Positions 9,094 through 16,778 of a stretch of 64,000 nucleotides of DNA are shown piece after piece. The position numbers and the translations under genes are program-made. The DNA is taken from NCBI RefSeq assembly GCF_003475325.1, contig NZ_QRQC01000013.1, positions 1-64,000 on the forward strand. The letters run 5' to 3'. Numbering within the stretch: the first letter of the stretch is position 1; each line of letters starts with the position of its first letter. This DNA is from Collinsella sp. AF33-16. Lineage in GTDB: Bacteria > Actinomycetota > Coriobacteriia > Coriobacteriales > Coriobacteriaceae. Below the pieces are notes generated by a model. The model was not told where the DNA came from, searched no databases, and saw nothing but the letters and a program-made list of their open reading frames with translations.

Positions 9094-9111
9094 GCGCTGT
9101 GGGAAATCCCG

Positions 9112-9606
9112 CTACAGCCCCAGGCTTTGCTTGGTGGCGGCGCAGGTGAGCTCGCCGTGCTTAACGCCGCGCAGCCCCAGCAACCGGTCCGCTAGCTCAT
9201 AGACGCGTTTGCCGCGACCCTTGAGCGCCAGAATCTCCAGGCAGTTGTGGTGGTCCAGATGCACGTGCATGGTCGAGACGATCTCGTCGGTGTAGTCGTG
9301 CTGCACCTCGTCCAGACGGCGCGTCAGATCGCCGGTATGGTGGTCATAGATCATGGTGAGCGAACCGATGACCTGCTCGTCGGGCGTGCGCATCTGTTCC
9401 TTGGCGATCGAGGCGCGAATCAGATCGCGTACGGCCTCGGATCGGTTAGCCACGTCACCACGGCGCGCGATCTGCTCGTCAAAGCGGCGCAGCAGGTCGT
9501 CGGGCGCGGTGACCGAAAAGCGGACCAGCTCGGAGCTGGAGCCGCTGCAGCGGCAGCTCGCATCGTCGTCCACACCGTGATCGTGCGCGTGCTCGTGTTC
9601 GGCCAC
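9112..9606 (-). CDS. nikR: Nickel-responsive regulator NikR
   Basis: 164-aa ribbon-helix-helix repressor. The RHH domain spans about residues 28-70 (VRFSVTAPDDLLRRFDEQ). The C-terminal ACT-like nickel domain contains MHVHLDHHNCLEIL with the His/His/Cys nickel ligands, and an upstream His in EVQHDYT. Unusually it starts with a His-rich peptide (AEHEHAHDHG) plus a Cys pair (SCRCSG) absent from typical ~135-aa NikR, which may add metal-binding capacity. The start is GTG at 9606, one base after the stop of the preceding gene, implying coupled translation. It probably controls nickel uptake or these hyp genes. Confidence 0.95.
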   Translation of the reverse strand: MAEHEHAHDHGVDDDASCRCSGSSSELVRFSVTAPDDLLRRFDEQIARRGDVANRSEAVRDLIRASIAKEQMRTPDEQVIGSLTMIYDHHTGDLTRRLDEVQHDYTDEIVSTMHVHLDHHNCLEILALKGRGKRVYELADRLLGLRGVKHGELTCAATKQSLGL

Positions 9607-9607
9607 C

Positions 9608-9856
9608 TTACACCAGCTTCACGGAGCCGACGGAGTTGTGGTCGGCCTCGATGGCTTCCTCGTAGCCCTCGAGCGCGTCATGCGCCTCGTGCAACGCGGC
9701 CATGGCGGCCTCGAGCTTGGCGCCGATGCGCTCCATGTCAAAATTCTCGGTCGCATGCAGCAACTGATGGCTCCATTCGTGAGCGAGCTCGATGGTGTCG
9801 TCGACCTGTTTGACGCTCATGGCAAGCTGGCTCATGTTCATTCCAACATCATGCAT
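9608..9856 (-). CDS. Small helical protein of unknown function, upstream of nikR
   Basis: 82-aa, predicted all-alpha, acidic protein (ELAHEWSHQLLHATENFD) with several His. No recognised family. AAGGAG stands 7 nt before the ATG at 9856. It is the first gene of the leftward nikR-hyp group and its stop is adjacent to the nikR start, so a role in nickel or hydrogenase maturation is possible by association only. Confidence 0.75.
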   Translation of the reverse strand: MHDVGMNMSQLAMSVKQVDDTIELAHEWSHQLLHATENFDMERIGAKLEAAMAALHEAHDALEGYEEAIEADHNSVGSVKLV

Positions 9857-9933
9857 GGGAAATCTCCTTTTGTATGGGGCAGTTCAGTGGTTCAGATTTT
9901 ACTACGCCCGCTTTGCGCGCAGCTGCATAAGAA

Positions 9934-9966
9934 AACGGGTGCGAGCCTGTGCGACCCGCACCCGTT
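9934..9966 (-). terminator. Hairpin after trxA
   Basis: AACGGGTGCG (9934-9943) pairs perfectly with CGCACCCGTT (9957-9966). On the minus strand it is followed by TTTTC, consistent with a terminator of trxA ahead of the nikR-hyp group. Confidence 0.65.
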
Positions 9967-10077
9967 CACTGGGGGCTGTTTGTAACTACCATACTATCCG
10001 TGGTCGCATGCCTTGCGTTTGGCACTCCGGTGAGCGGTGCGAAACCGCTCATGGACGGCAGACAAGTAACAAGCGTA

Positions 10078-10398
10078 TTACAGATGTTTCTCCAGCAGTG
10101 CCTGAAGTCTTGCCTTGGGTAAGGCGCCAACCGAGCGGTCGACCTCCTCGCCGTTCTTAAAGACGATCAGCGTGGGGATGCTCATGACGCCAAACTTCAT
10201 GGCCAGGTCCTGGTTGTCGTCGACGTTGCACTTGGCCACAGCCAACTTGCCGGCCAGCTCGTCGGCAACCTCGTCTACGATGGGCGAGAGCGAGCGGCAG
10301 GGGCCGCACCACGGGGCCCAAAAATCAACCAGTACGGGCAGGCTATCGTTGACGACAGCGCCGAAGTTCTCGGGGGTAATCTGCTTAATGTCAGCCAT
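10078..10398 (-). CDS. trxA: Thioredoxin
   Basis: 106-aa thioredoxin with the redox site WAPWCGPCRSL (CGPC), the conserved FDxWAPWC-type strand, VDDNQDLAMKFGVMSIPT with cis-Pro, and LIVFKNGEEVD. It reduces protein disulfides in the cytoplasm. The ATG at 10398 (MADIKQITPENF) is preceded by ATGGAGGTC; a longer frame to 10482 has no ribosome-binding site. It lies about 220 bp upstream of the nikR-associated gene with a terminator between. Confidence 0.95.
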   Translation of the reverse strand: MADIKQITPENFGAVVNDSLPVLVDFWAPWCGPCRSLSPIVDEVADELAGKLAVAKCNVDDNQDLAMKFGVMSIPTLIVFKNGEEVDRSVGALPKARLQALLEKHL

Positions 10399-10500
10399 GG
10401 TGACCTCCATAATACGACGCGGCTCGGCCGCGTAAAACTCAGTACGACCGTGCTTATACCCAGCGGCCCGCAAAGCAACCACTCGCGGGCGGCTCTTTTA

Positions 10501-10506
10501 TATAAT
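10501..10506 (+). promoter_or_regulatory. -10 element TATAAT
   Basis: Consensus TATAAT stands 29 bp before the chosen start at 10535, which rules out the in-frame ATG at 10505 because it overlaps the -10 box. No clear -35 box is seen. Confidence 0.45.
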
Positions 10507-10534
10507 GGTGGGCACGCAAACGATTGGAGAGCGC

Positions 10535-11110
10535 ATGCCCACGTCACAAAGCCAGAAAAAAGAAGCCATCGCTCAGGCGACCGAGCAGGAGCTCGCGTCG
10601 CTTGCAGATCGCGGTGTGCGTATCGCGGGCAACGCGTGCTCGCCGATTGTGCTGGTCAAAGGCGATTTGGATGAAGCCGAGTGCTCGGGCGGCGAGCTGG
10701 CCGCCGGCGCGGATGGCGCCGCGTTGCGCAAGGCGCTCGGTGCCATCGGATATGCCCCCGAGGATTTTTGTGTGCTGGCAAGCGTCGCCGGCGCGGGCGA
10801 CGGAGCGGTCGCGGCGGGCGAGGCCCTGACGTGCGACCTGTTCCGCGAGGCGCTGGAGACCTTGGACCCCGAGGCGGTGCTGCTGCTGGACAACAGTGCG
10901 GCCGATGTCATGCGCGAGACCTATGCCGATATGCTTGTGGCAATTGATGACTTTGACACCGCCATGCTCAAGCCCGGCCTGGTCGCCCATGTGCAGGGGC
11001 GCCGCGTGCTGGCGCTCGACGGTTTTGAGGCGGCGCTCACCGACAAGGCCGCCAAGCAGCGCATGTGGGCCTACATTAAGCAGCTGACCCCGGCGGCTGC
11101 ACCGCTGTAG
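10535..11110 (+). CDS. Conserved hypothetical protein, 191 aa
   Basis: Unrecognised cytoplasmic protein without signal peptide or membrane segment. Ala-, Glu- and Asp-rich alpha/beta composition with ADRGVRIAGNACSPIVLVKGD near the N-terminus and LDPEAVLLLDNSAADVM in the middle (each given in part as context). The pattern resembles a uracil-DNA-glycosylase-like or regulatory fold only loosely and no function is claimed. Start at 10535 is supported by TTGGAGAG 4-8 nt upstream. It stands alone between trxA and the convergent histidine kinase. Confidence 0.75.
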   Translation: MPTSQSQKKEAIAQATEQELASLADRGVRIAGNACSPIVLVKGDLDEAECSGGELAAGADGAALRKALGAIGYAPEDFCVLASVAGAGDGAVAAGEALTCDLFREALETLDPEAVLLLDNSAADVMRETYADMLVAIDDFDTAMLKPGLVAHVQGRRVLALDGFEAALTDKAAKQRMWAYIKQLTPAAAPL

Positions 11111-11128
11111 CGAGGTTGGCGGCAGCCC

Positions 11129-12397
11129 CTACATCACGGCGCGCAGCTCAAACCGGTCGCCGTTAATGCGGAACTGGCAGTTGCCGTTCATGCGCTCGAC
11201 GGCAAGCATAATGCTCTTGGTGCCAAAGCCGTGCCCAGTGTGCTGAGCCACGGGCATGCCGTCGACCATGTGCGGCGCACGGCCAAACGTGTTGGAAACC
11301 AGCAATAGAAGCTGACCGTCTTCGTAGCGAAGGTCCAGGTCGACAAACCGCTTGCCTTCGGGGGCGGCGCTCGCCGCGGCGATGGCATTGTCCAGGGCGT
11401 TCGATACCACACTGAATAGATCGACATCGCCCACGTGGACGGTTTCGGGCACGGCGGCGTGCAGGTCGGCGGTGATGCCGTGCGCGTTGATGTCCGCGGA
11501 AAGCGACGAGAGCGCAATGTTGACCGTTTCGTTGGCGCAGTAGCGGCGCACGGCGGTGCGGTCGTTGGTCTCGCAGAGCGCGTCGATGCGCTCGAGTGCC
11601 TCATCGGTGTGACCCTCTTCGATCAGGGCCGCTAGACCGCGCAGGTAGTGGCGCATGTCGTGACGGAGAACCGAGAGCTCGCGTCCGGACTGGCGCCAGG
11701 CTTCGAGCTCTTTGATGGCCGCGCTGTCGCGGGTCGCGAGCATCCAGCGCTCGCGCTCGGCGATTTCCTTTGCCTCGTATTCGCGAAGGTAGACGGCAAG
11801 AAACATAAGGTAGAACGCGCAGAGGGCGAACGCCAAAAACTCAACGGTTACTACCGAGCCCGAGTGGAAGAGCGTGGTATAGACGTTGGTGGCGTAGTCG
11901 AAGATGTAGTAGACGAGCGGCAGGATGAGCAGAATCTCCAACTCGGTGGGGCTTTTGGCCGCCAGGCGCGGACCGATGTCTCTGGCCCAATGCAGCAAGA
12001 TCGCAAAGACGCCGAGCGTCGTGATGATGCGCGCCGCGTAATATGCGATTTGCGAATCGGTGGCAGCGAATGCGGCGATGCCCATCCAGTTGCTAAACTG
12101 GCAGCTCAGGTAGGCACTGGTAACGCCCAGGATGGCGAGCAGCGGACTCAGGCGATAGCGTACGCACAGGTAGACGACAAGCGGCAGATACACGACGAGT
12201 GGATAGGCCTGTCGGGCGAAAAGCTCGCCGCCGACGGCATTGGCGAGGCCGAATGCGCATCCGGTTACGGCGCCGACCCCCACCAGCTTCCACCGTATGC
12301 CGAAAACACCCGGACGATGCCGTGCAGATCGCTTCGCTCTGCTATAGTCTCCCAAATTCACGTTTTCTATTGGGATGGTGGTTAATATGGGCGACAT
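11129..12397 (-). CDS. Sensor histidine kinase, GHKL type (orphan), start uncertain
   Basis: C-terminal GHKL ATPase with N-box NALDNAIAA and G-box HGFGTKSI, a dimerisation/phosphoacceptor segment LRHDMRHYLRGL, and an N-terminal membrane region of about six helices (LVVYLPLVVYLCV, LLILPLVYYIF, EFLAFALCAFYLMF). This is the AgrC/NatK-like architecture. No LytTR or other response regulator is adjacent, which is unusual for this class. The only ATG with reasonable position (12397) overlaps the start of the divergent gene by 11 bp and has poor ribosome-binding signals, so the 5' end may have been lost or replaced when the neighbouring region was rearranged. Confidence 0.8.
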   Translation of the reverse strand: MSPILTTIPIENVNLGDYSRAKRSARHRPGVFGIRWKLVGVGAVTGCAFGLANAVGGELFARQAYPLVVYLPLVVYLCVRYRLSPLLAILGVTSAYLSCQFSNWMGIAAFAATDSQIAYYAARIITTLGVFAILLHWARDIGPRLAAKSPTELEILLILPLVYYIFDYATNVYTTLFHSGSVVTVEFLAFALCAFYLMFLAVYLREYEAKEIAERERWMLATRDSAAIKELEAWRQSGRELSVLRHDMRHYLRGLAALIEEGHTDEALERIDALCETNDRTAVRRYCANETVNIALSSLSADINAHGITADLHAAVPETVHVGDVDLFSVVSNALDNAIAAASAAPEGKRFVDLDLRYEDGQLLLLVSNTFGRAPHMVDGMPVAQHTGHGFGTKSIMLAVERMNGNCQFRINGDRFELRAVM

Positions 12398-13493
12398 ACT
12401 CGAATCGTTCCTGCGCGTGGCGATGGTGGTATTCATCGTCGGTCCGCTCACTGCATGGGTCGCCCGTCGCGGCGCGCGCGAGCGCAGTGAGGCGACGGAC
12501 AGCCTCGATCGCTTCACGGTGCGCATGCCCGCTGCCATTCGCACGATCATCGCCTGCTGCGCCGTCGCGTTCGAACTGCTCATGCTGGGTGTCTACGTCT
12601 GGCAGGGCGTCTCGTTGGGCGAGTGGGACCACGAACTTGTGTGGTTCGGTCACGCCATGGCGCTCGCGGGCATGGCCATCTGGGCCCTGCTGAGCATCCC
12701 GCGCATCGACGTGGACGGTGAGCGAATTCTCTCGCGTAACGCCTTCGGCATCCGCAAGGAGACGACGTTTGGCAACATCACCCGTGCAACGCTTCACACG
12801 CAGATGATGAGGATCGACCTGTTCGAGGGCGACCGGAAGTTCTGCTCGATAAGCCTCGAGGGGGTGTGCTCGCTCAACCTCCTCGCCCGTCTGGAGGAAG
12901 AGGGCATCGAGGTCTCGGACGCTGTTGACGGCCCGATGACCAAGGCGGGTCTGTGTTGGTCTGCCATCAAGCCGTTGACGATTGTTTTCAACGGTATGGC
13001 GCTCGTCTTCTCGCTCGTGATCGCCTTCATGGCTGTTTTCACCGACGCCGGTGCTCGTCTGCTCCTGCTCGTCCCATGCCTCTTCCTGTTCATAGGGGGA
13101 CTCCTGCCTCTGCTCATGCTCAGCATGCCCGCCCGTGGTATCTACGAGATCGGCAGACAGGAGCGCGAACTCGGTTTCTCCTTCGCCGAGGAGATGGCGA
13201 GCCGAGGTGCCACGGGCACCTCGCTTGTCGACGACGATTGGTTCATCGAGATCAGCAACGCCCGCGTCGTGGCGTTCCGCCGCGATTATCTCAAGAAGGT
13301 CACGGCGCACGAGGATAGCGAGAGCGGCGACCGTTGCACGGTGACCACGAAAGGCGGTCGCAAAATCAAGGTGTACGCAGCGGGCAGCACGCTCGAGGAC
13401 CTGCGCTCGTGGTTCAAACAGGGTGCCAAGGCCAGAAGCACGCTCGACCGTGCAGAGGACGTGCTCGAGACGACGTCTGATTGGGTTGTCTGA
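12387..13493 (+). CDS. Multi-pass membrane protein with PH-like segments, 3' end supplied by an IS
   Basis: 368-aa protein with about five membrane helices (AMVVFIVGPLTAWVA, TIIACCAVAFELLMLGVYVW, AMALAGMAIWALLSIP, VFNGMALVFSLVIAFMAVF, LLLLVPCLFLFIGGLLPLL) and two soluble beta-rich segments reminiscent of PH-like domains (RIDVDGERILSRNAFG; RCTVTTKGGRKIKVY). Function unknown. The reading frame ends at TGA 13491-13493, which is the first three bases of the IS left end, so the native C-terminus has probably been cut off. Start at 12387 with a weak GGTGG site. Confidence 0.7.
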   Translation: MGDILESFLRVAMVVFIVGPLTAWVARRGARERSEATDSLDRFTVRMPAAIRTIIACCAVAFELLMLGVYVWQGVSLGEWDHELVWFGHAMALAGMAIWALLSIPRIDVDGERILSRNAFGIRKETTFGNITRATLHTQMMRIDLFEGDRKFCSISLEGVCSLNLLARLEEEGIEVSDAVDGPMTKAGLCWSAIKPLTIVFNGMALVFSLVIAFMAVFTDAGARLLLLVPCLFLFIGGLLPLLMLSMPARGIYEIGRQERELGFSFAEEMASRGATGTSLVDDDWFIEISNARVVAFRRDYLKKVTAHEDSESGDRCTVTTKGGRKIKVYAAGSTLEDLRSWFKQGAKARSTLDRAEDVLETTSDWVV

Positions 13494-13527
13494 CCTGTAT
13501 CGTCTTTTCGGACACGCATGCTAGAGG
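13491..13527 (+). repeat. IS left terminal inverted repeat (IRL)
   Basis: Begins TGACCTGT and contains TTTTCGGACACGCATGC. Its first three bases are the stop codon of the upstream membrane-protein frame. Confidence 0.9.
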
Positions 13528-13575
13528 CCCAATCCTTTAGAATGCATTCATCGACGACCGAGAGGACGGTATGCT

Positions 13576-13860
13576 ATGTCCAACCCAGCCGCCAAGTACA
13601 CCGACGAGTTCAGGCGCGAGACCGCCGACTACATCATCTCGACGGGCAGGCCGATAACGGAATACTGCGCAGAACTGGGCCTGAATTCCAAGACCGTGAA
13701 CAAGTGGGTGCAGAGCCGCCGGCGCGAGCTTGCCGGCGGGCCCGACCCCAAGGCCGAGGACCGCGAGCTTCGCGAGGCGAAAAGGCGCATACGCGAGCTC
13801 GAGATGGAGAACGCCTTCTTGAAAAAAGCCGCGGCCTTCTTCGCCAAAAGCCAGGCGTAG
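13576..13860 (+). CDS. IS3-family transposase OrfA (HTH)
   Basis: 94-aa helix-turn-helix/leucine-zipper protein: YTDEFRRETADYIISTG, ITEYCAELGLNSKTVNKWVQ, then a coiled coil (REAKRRIRELEMENAFLKKAAAFF, given in part). It binds the IS ends. An A6G run at 13822-13828 near its 3' end, within the overlap with the orfB frame, is a possible site of -1 frameshifting to make OrfAB. Confidence 0.93.
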   Translation: MSNPAAKYTDEFRRETADYIISTGRPITEYCAELGLNSKTVNKWVQSRRRELAGGPDPKAEDRELREAKRRIRELEMENAFLKKAAAFFAKSQA

Positions 13861-13874
13861 CCGCATGCTACCGG

Positions 13875-14756
13875 ATGATGTTGGCGGAGAAGGCCGAATT
13901 CCCGGTGAAAATGATGGCTCGCGTGCTCGGCGTGAGCCGATCGGGCTTCTACTCGTGGCTCTCCAACGGCTGCCCGCGAGAAGACTGGTCGGCCGAGCGC
14001 GAGGCGGTCCGGCGCGTGTGGCTGGAGTCGGACCGCAGGTTCGGCTTCCGGTTCGTGAAATGCTTCCTGCCCGGCGAGTTCTCCGGATTGACCCTGTACA
14101 GGGTGCGCAAGCTGATGCGCGAGCTGGGAATACGCGGCTGCACGCCCAACGCCAGGAAGCGCACCACCATCCCCGACCCGAAGGCCAGGCCCCGGCCCGA
14201 CCTGGTGCGCCGCGACTTCACCAGTCCCGTTCCAACCTGCAAGCTCGTGGGCGACATCACCTACCTGCGCACCGGCGAGGGATGGCTGTACCTGTCGACG
14301 GTCATCGACCTCAACACCCGCATGGTGGTGGGCTGGTCGCTCTCCGAGCGCATGACCGCCGACATCGTGGTTTCGGCGCTGGCGTCGGCCAAATCGCGCG
14401 GCTACGTGGCCGGCAACGCGATATTCCACGCCGACCGCGGCGCCCAGTACACCAGCAGGCTTCTGGCCGAATGGGCGCGCGACAACGACGTGCGGCTGTC
14501 CTGCAGCCGCACCGGCAACTGCCACGACAACGCGGTGGCCGAGTCGTTCCTCGCCACGCTGAAGAACGAGATGTACTACAGGCGCAGCTTCCCGACCAGG
14601 GATTCCGCCAAGCACGCGGTGGTCGAGTTCATCGAGGCGTACTACAACCGCCGAAGGCCCCGCTCGACGATCGGCTACAAGGTGCCGGCCGAGGCCATGG
14701 CGGCCTTCTTCGAGAGAACCGAGCCCAAGCCCGAGGCCATGCCTATGGCCGCTTGA
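13875..14756 (+). CDS. IS3-family transposase OrfB (DDE integrase)
   Basis: DDE catalytic protein with HTH_21 N-terminus and rve core. Catalytic residues are in VGDITYLRT (D), FHADRGAQYTS (D) and DNAVAESFLATLKNE (E), followed by YYNRRRPRSTIGYKVP. It lies in the -1 frame relative to orfA and that frame stays open upstream through the orfA end, as expected for programmed frameshifting. If translated alone, ATG 13875 is the best start. The ORF appears intact, so the element may be active. Confidence 0.93.
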   Translation: MMLAEKAEFPVKMMARVLGVSRSGFYSWLSNGCPREDWSAEREAVRRVWLESDRRFGFRFVKCFLPGEFSGLTLYRVRKLMRELGIRGCTPNARKRTTIPDPKARPRPDLVRRDFTSPVPTCKLVGDITYLRTGEGWLYLSTVIDLNTRMVVGWSLSERMTADIVVSALASAKSRGYVAGNAIFHADRGAQYTSRLLAEWARDNDVRLSCSRTGNCHDNAVAESFLATLKNEMYYRRSFPTRDSAKHAVVEFIEAYYNRRRPRSTIGYKVPAEAMAAFFERTEPKPEAMPMAA

Positions 14757-14758
14757 TT

Positions 14759-14795
14759 CCTCGAGCTTGCGTGTCCGAAATCTTGACACAGGTCA
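14759..14795 (-). repeat. IS right terminal inverted repeat (IRR)
   Basis: Reverse complement begins TGACCTGTGTCAAG and contains ATTTCGGACACGCAAGC, matching IRL at about 30 of 37 positions. Confidence 0.9.
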
Positions 14796-15190
14796 GAAGG
14801 CCTCGATGCCAGCGCTGCGCCGATATGGGGCAGCGGCCCCCCGTTGGCCGCCATGGCCCTGACTTCCGAGCGTATGCTGGCGCCGCTCGTCTTAAGACAT
14901 CGACCTCCATCCGGAGCCTGCGGTTCTCGCGCTCGAGCTCCAGGATCCGGTTCTGCTCGGGCGTGCGGTTGTCCGCGGCGCGCGGCGAGCCGGTCTCGTT
15001 TATCGACTTGACCCGCCTCTCCACGGTGCTCTTGTCGAGGTCGCACTCGTCCATGGCCTCGCGCCTGGGCTTTCCGGCGTTGTGGAGATCGACTATCTTC
15101 CTCTTGAACTCGTCGGTGAAATGCCTCGGTCTGGGGCCGGTCGAGGCCGAGCCCCCGGTCCGGCTGGGGTAGCATGTCGCTGCGGACCAT
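14796..15190 (-). pseudogene. Remnant of a second IS3-family OrfA
   Basis: On the minus strand, RHFTDEFKRKIVDLHNAGKP, MDECDLDKSTVERRV and NRILELERENRRLRMEVDVL read in one frame and are typical IS3-type OrfA. The apparent ATG start at 15190 is in a different frame, so a frameshift separates the start from the body. The 3' part is cut at 14795 by the complete IS, and no matching orfB is present. This element differs from the IS that truncates it. Confidence 0.8.
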
Positions 15191-15336
15191 TGTCTTTCCT
15201 CTCGTTGAATATCTAGGCGCTGACGATTCTAGGCGATGGCCCTCTCTTGCTTCTTACACCTCGATTGTGCTCGCTACCCCCAGCGGGTCCGAATCGAGCG
15301 ATTCGGGCCCGCTTTTGGGGTCTGCCGGAAGCCCGG
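15191..15336. other. Intergenic, IS remnant flank
   Basis: No gene visible. GAGAGGAAAGA (minus strand, near 15200) is the ribosome-binding site of the IS remnant. Confidence 0.4.
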
Positions 15337-15543
15337 TGGTCAAAAAAGGCCAAATATGAGTACTGTTACCAGTTTAGTGGCAGCCAAATGGCCTCCAAAA
15401 TCGGTGCCAGCGGCCAAAAGCGCATCGATTTTCGTCCGTCAGAGTCACGATCGGGCTCCAAACAAGGCGATTTTGCTGATCTGGACCGGAAAATCGCTGC
15501 TACTAATTTGGTGACAGTACTCATATTTGGCCTTTTTTGACCA
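15337..15543. mobile_element. MITE-like element, 207 bp, with 48-bp terminal inverted repeats
   Basis: Left arm 15337-15384 begins TGGTCAAAAAAGGCCAAATA. The right arm 15496-15543 is its reverse complement with only about 4 mismatches in 48 bp. The 111-bp interior has no coding capacity. No duplicated target site is obvious. It looks like a small non-autonomous transposon or a large hairpin repeat. Confidence 0.75.
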
Positions 15544-15577
15544 CTGCCCCTTGGTCCAGGACAAAACGGGCTGCTCG

Positions 15578-15646
15578 AATCTTGGGGCGGATCCATTTTC
15601 GACTATCCTCAGCTTGCTAGTTCGAAAACGGACCCGCTCCAAGATT
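15578..15646. repeat. 25-bp imperfect inverted repeat
   Basis: AATCTTGGGGCGG..TTTTCGA (15578-15602) and TCGAAAACGGACCC..AAGATT (15622-15646) match at 22 of 25 positions around a 19-nt loop. It has no T run and lies between the MITE-like element and the nadA promoter. Confidence 0.65.
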
Positions 15647-15665
15647 GAATCTTTATTCCAACTTT

Positions 15666-15709
15666 ACACCTAGGTTTACAGCTGTCTTGTCAGCTGTAAA
15701 CCTAGGTGT
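15666..15709 (+). promoter_or_regulatory. Perfect 19-bp palindromic operator (probable NiaR site) upstream of nadA
   Basis: ACACCTAGGTTTACAGCTG (15666-15684), 6-nt spacer tcttgt, then its exact reverse complement (15691-15709). It overlaps the putative nadA promoter (-35 TTGTCA 15687-15692, -10 CATACT 15710-15715). The operon's last gene is a NiaR-type repressor, so this is most likely its operator. Confidence 0.8.
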
Positions 15710-15715
15710 CATACT
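15687..15715 (+). promoter_or_regulatory. nadA promoter
   Basis: -35 TTGTCA, 17-bp spacer, -10 CATACT. The right arm of the operator palindrome fills the spacer, so bound repressor would block RNA polymerase. Confidence 0.6.
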
Positions 15716-15750
15716 AAAGCCCCAAGATTCGCCAAAAGAGAGGGGCCTTG

Positions 15751-16776
15751 ATGGCACAGAGCGCGAACATGGATGCGTCGGAGCTTGCACGCGACATTGC
15801 GGCCGGCCTGGCATCGGCAACGACGGCAACGGAGCGCGCGGCATTGGTGCCCGCAGAGCTCGTCGAGGCCATTCAGCAACTTAAAACCCAGCGCGACGCG
15901 GTGATCCTGGCGCACTATTACGTGGCGCCCGAGGTCCAGGCTGTGGCCGATTACGTCGGCGACAGCTTCTACCTGGCTAAGCTCGCCAAGAGCCTGCCGC
16001 AGCAGACCATCGTGCTGTGCGGCGTGGAGTTTATGGGCGAGAGCGCCAAGCTGCTCAACCCCACCAAGACCGTGCTGCTGCCCGAGCCGGGCGCGGACTG
16101 CCCCATGGCTCATATGGTCAAGCGCGAGACGGTCGACGCGGCGCGCGCCGAGTACGGCGACGACCTGGCCGTGGTCTGCTACGTCAACTCCACGGTCGAG
16201 ATCAAGAGCTGGAGCGACGTGTGCGTCACCAGCTCCAACGCCGTCAAGATCGTGTCCGAGCTGCCGCAGCAGCATATCCTGTTCATTCCCGACCAAAACC
16301 TCGGCCGCTTCGTAGCCGAGCAGGTGCCGCAAAAGCACGTCATTCTCAACAACGGCTACTGCCCGCGCCATCACATCATCACCGTCGAGCAGATCGTCGA
16401 CGCGACGGAGGCCCACCCCGACGCGCTCGTGCTGGCGCACCCCGAGTGCAAGGCCGACGTCCTGGCCGAGGCCGACTACATCGGCTCCACCGCCGGCATC
16501 ATCAAGTATGCCGAGGAGTCCGACGCGAGCGAGTTCATTATCGTGACGGTTCGCGGCGTGCTCTACGAGCTCGAGCGCCGCTGCCAGGGCACCGGCAAGA
16601 AGTTCTACTTCCCCGCGGTGCAGCCCACCTGCGTCAACATGGACCTCATCACGCTCGAAAAGCTCGTGCGCTGCCTGGAGACGGGCGAGGGCGAGGTGCA
16701 GATCGGCGTCTCGGACGAGGCGGCAGACCAGGCCAAGCTCACGCTCGACCGCATGCTCGAGTACGCAGCACGCTAG
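15751..16776 (+). CDS. nadA: Quinolinate synthase NadA
   Basis: 341-aa 4Fe-4S enzyme that condenses iminoaspartate with dihydroxyacetone phosphate to quinolinate, the second step of de novo NAD synthesis. Motifs: ILAHYYVAPEVQ, IVLCGVEFMGESAKLLNP, CPMAHMV, NSTVEIKSWSDVCVTSSN, HPECKADVL and VQPTCVNMDL; the cluster cysteines are present. ATG 15751 is chosen over the TTG at 15748 because AGAGGGG lies just upstream. First gene of nadABC-niaR. Confidence 0.97.
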   Translation: MAQSANMDASELARDIAAGLASATTATERAALVPAELVEAIQQLKTQRDAVILAHYYVAPEVQAVADYVGDSFYLAKLAKSLPQQTIVLCGVEFMGESAKLLNPTKTVLLPEPGADCPMAHMVKRETVDAARAEYGDDLAVVCYVNSTVEIKSWSDVCVTSSNAVKIVSELPQQHILFIPDQNLGRFVAEQVPQKHVILNNGYCPRHHIITVEQIVDATEAHPDALVLAHPECKADVLAEADYIGSTAGIIKYAEESDASEFIIVTVRGVLYELERRCQGTGKKFYFPAVQPTCVNMDLITLEKLVRCLETGEGEVQIGVSDEAADQAKLTLDRMLEYAAR

Positions 16777-16778
16777 AA

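Larger units (their letters stand above)
13491..14795 (+). mobile_element. IS3-family insertion sequence, 1305 bp, complete
   Basis: Bounded by 37-bp imperfect terminal inverted repeats: left 13491-13527 starts TGACCTGTATCGTC, right 14759-14795 ends GACACAGGTCA. About 30 of 37 positions match, including the shared TTTCGGACACGCA core. It carries orfA and orfB in frames 0 and -1. The flanks are not a matching 3-4 bp duplication (left ttgtc, right gaagg), suggesting a deletion or recombination after insertion. Confidence 0.93.

Noticed and set aside
15236..15596. Short frames inside the MITE-like element
   Set aside because: They change strand and frame around the inverted ends and have no start signals; the palindrome explains them.
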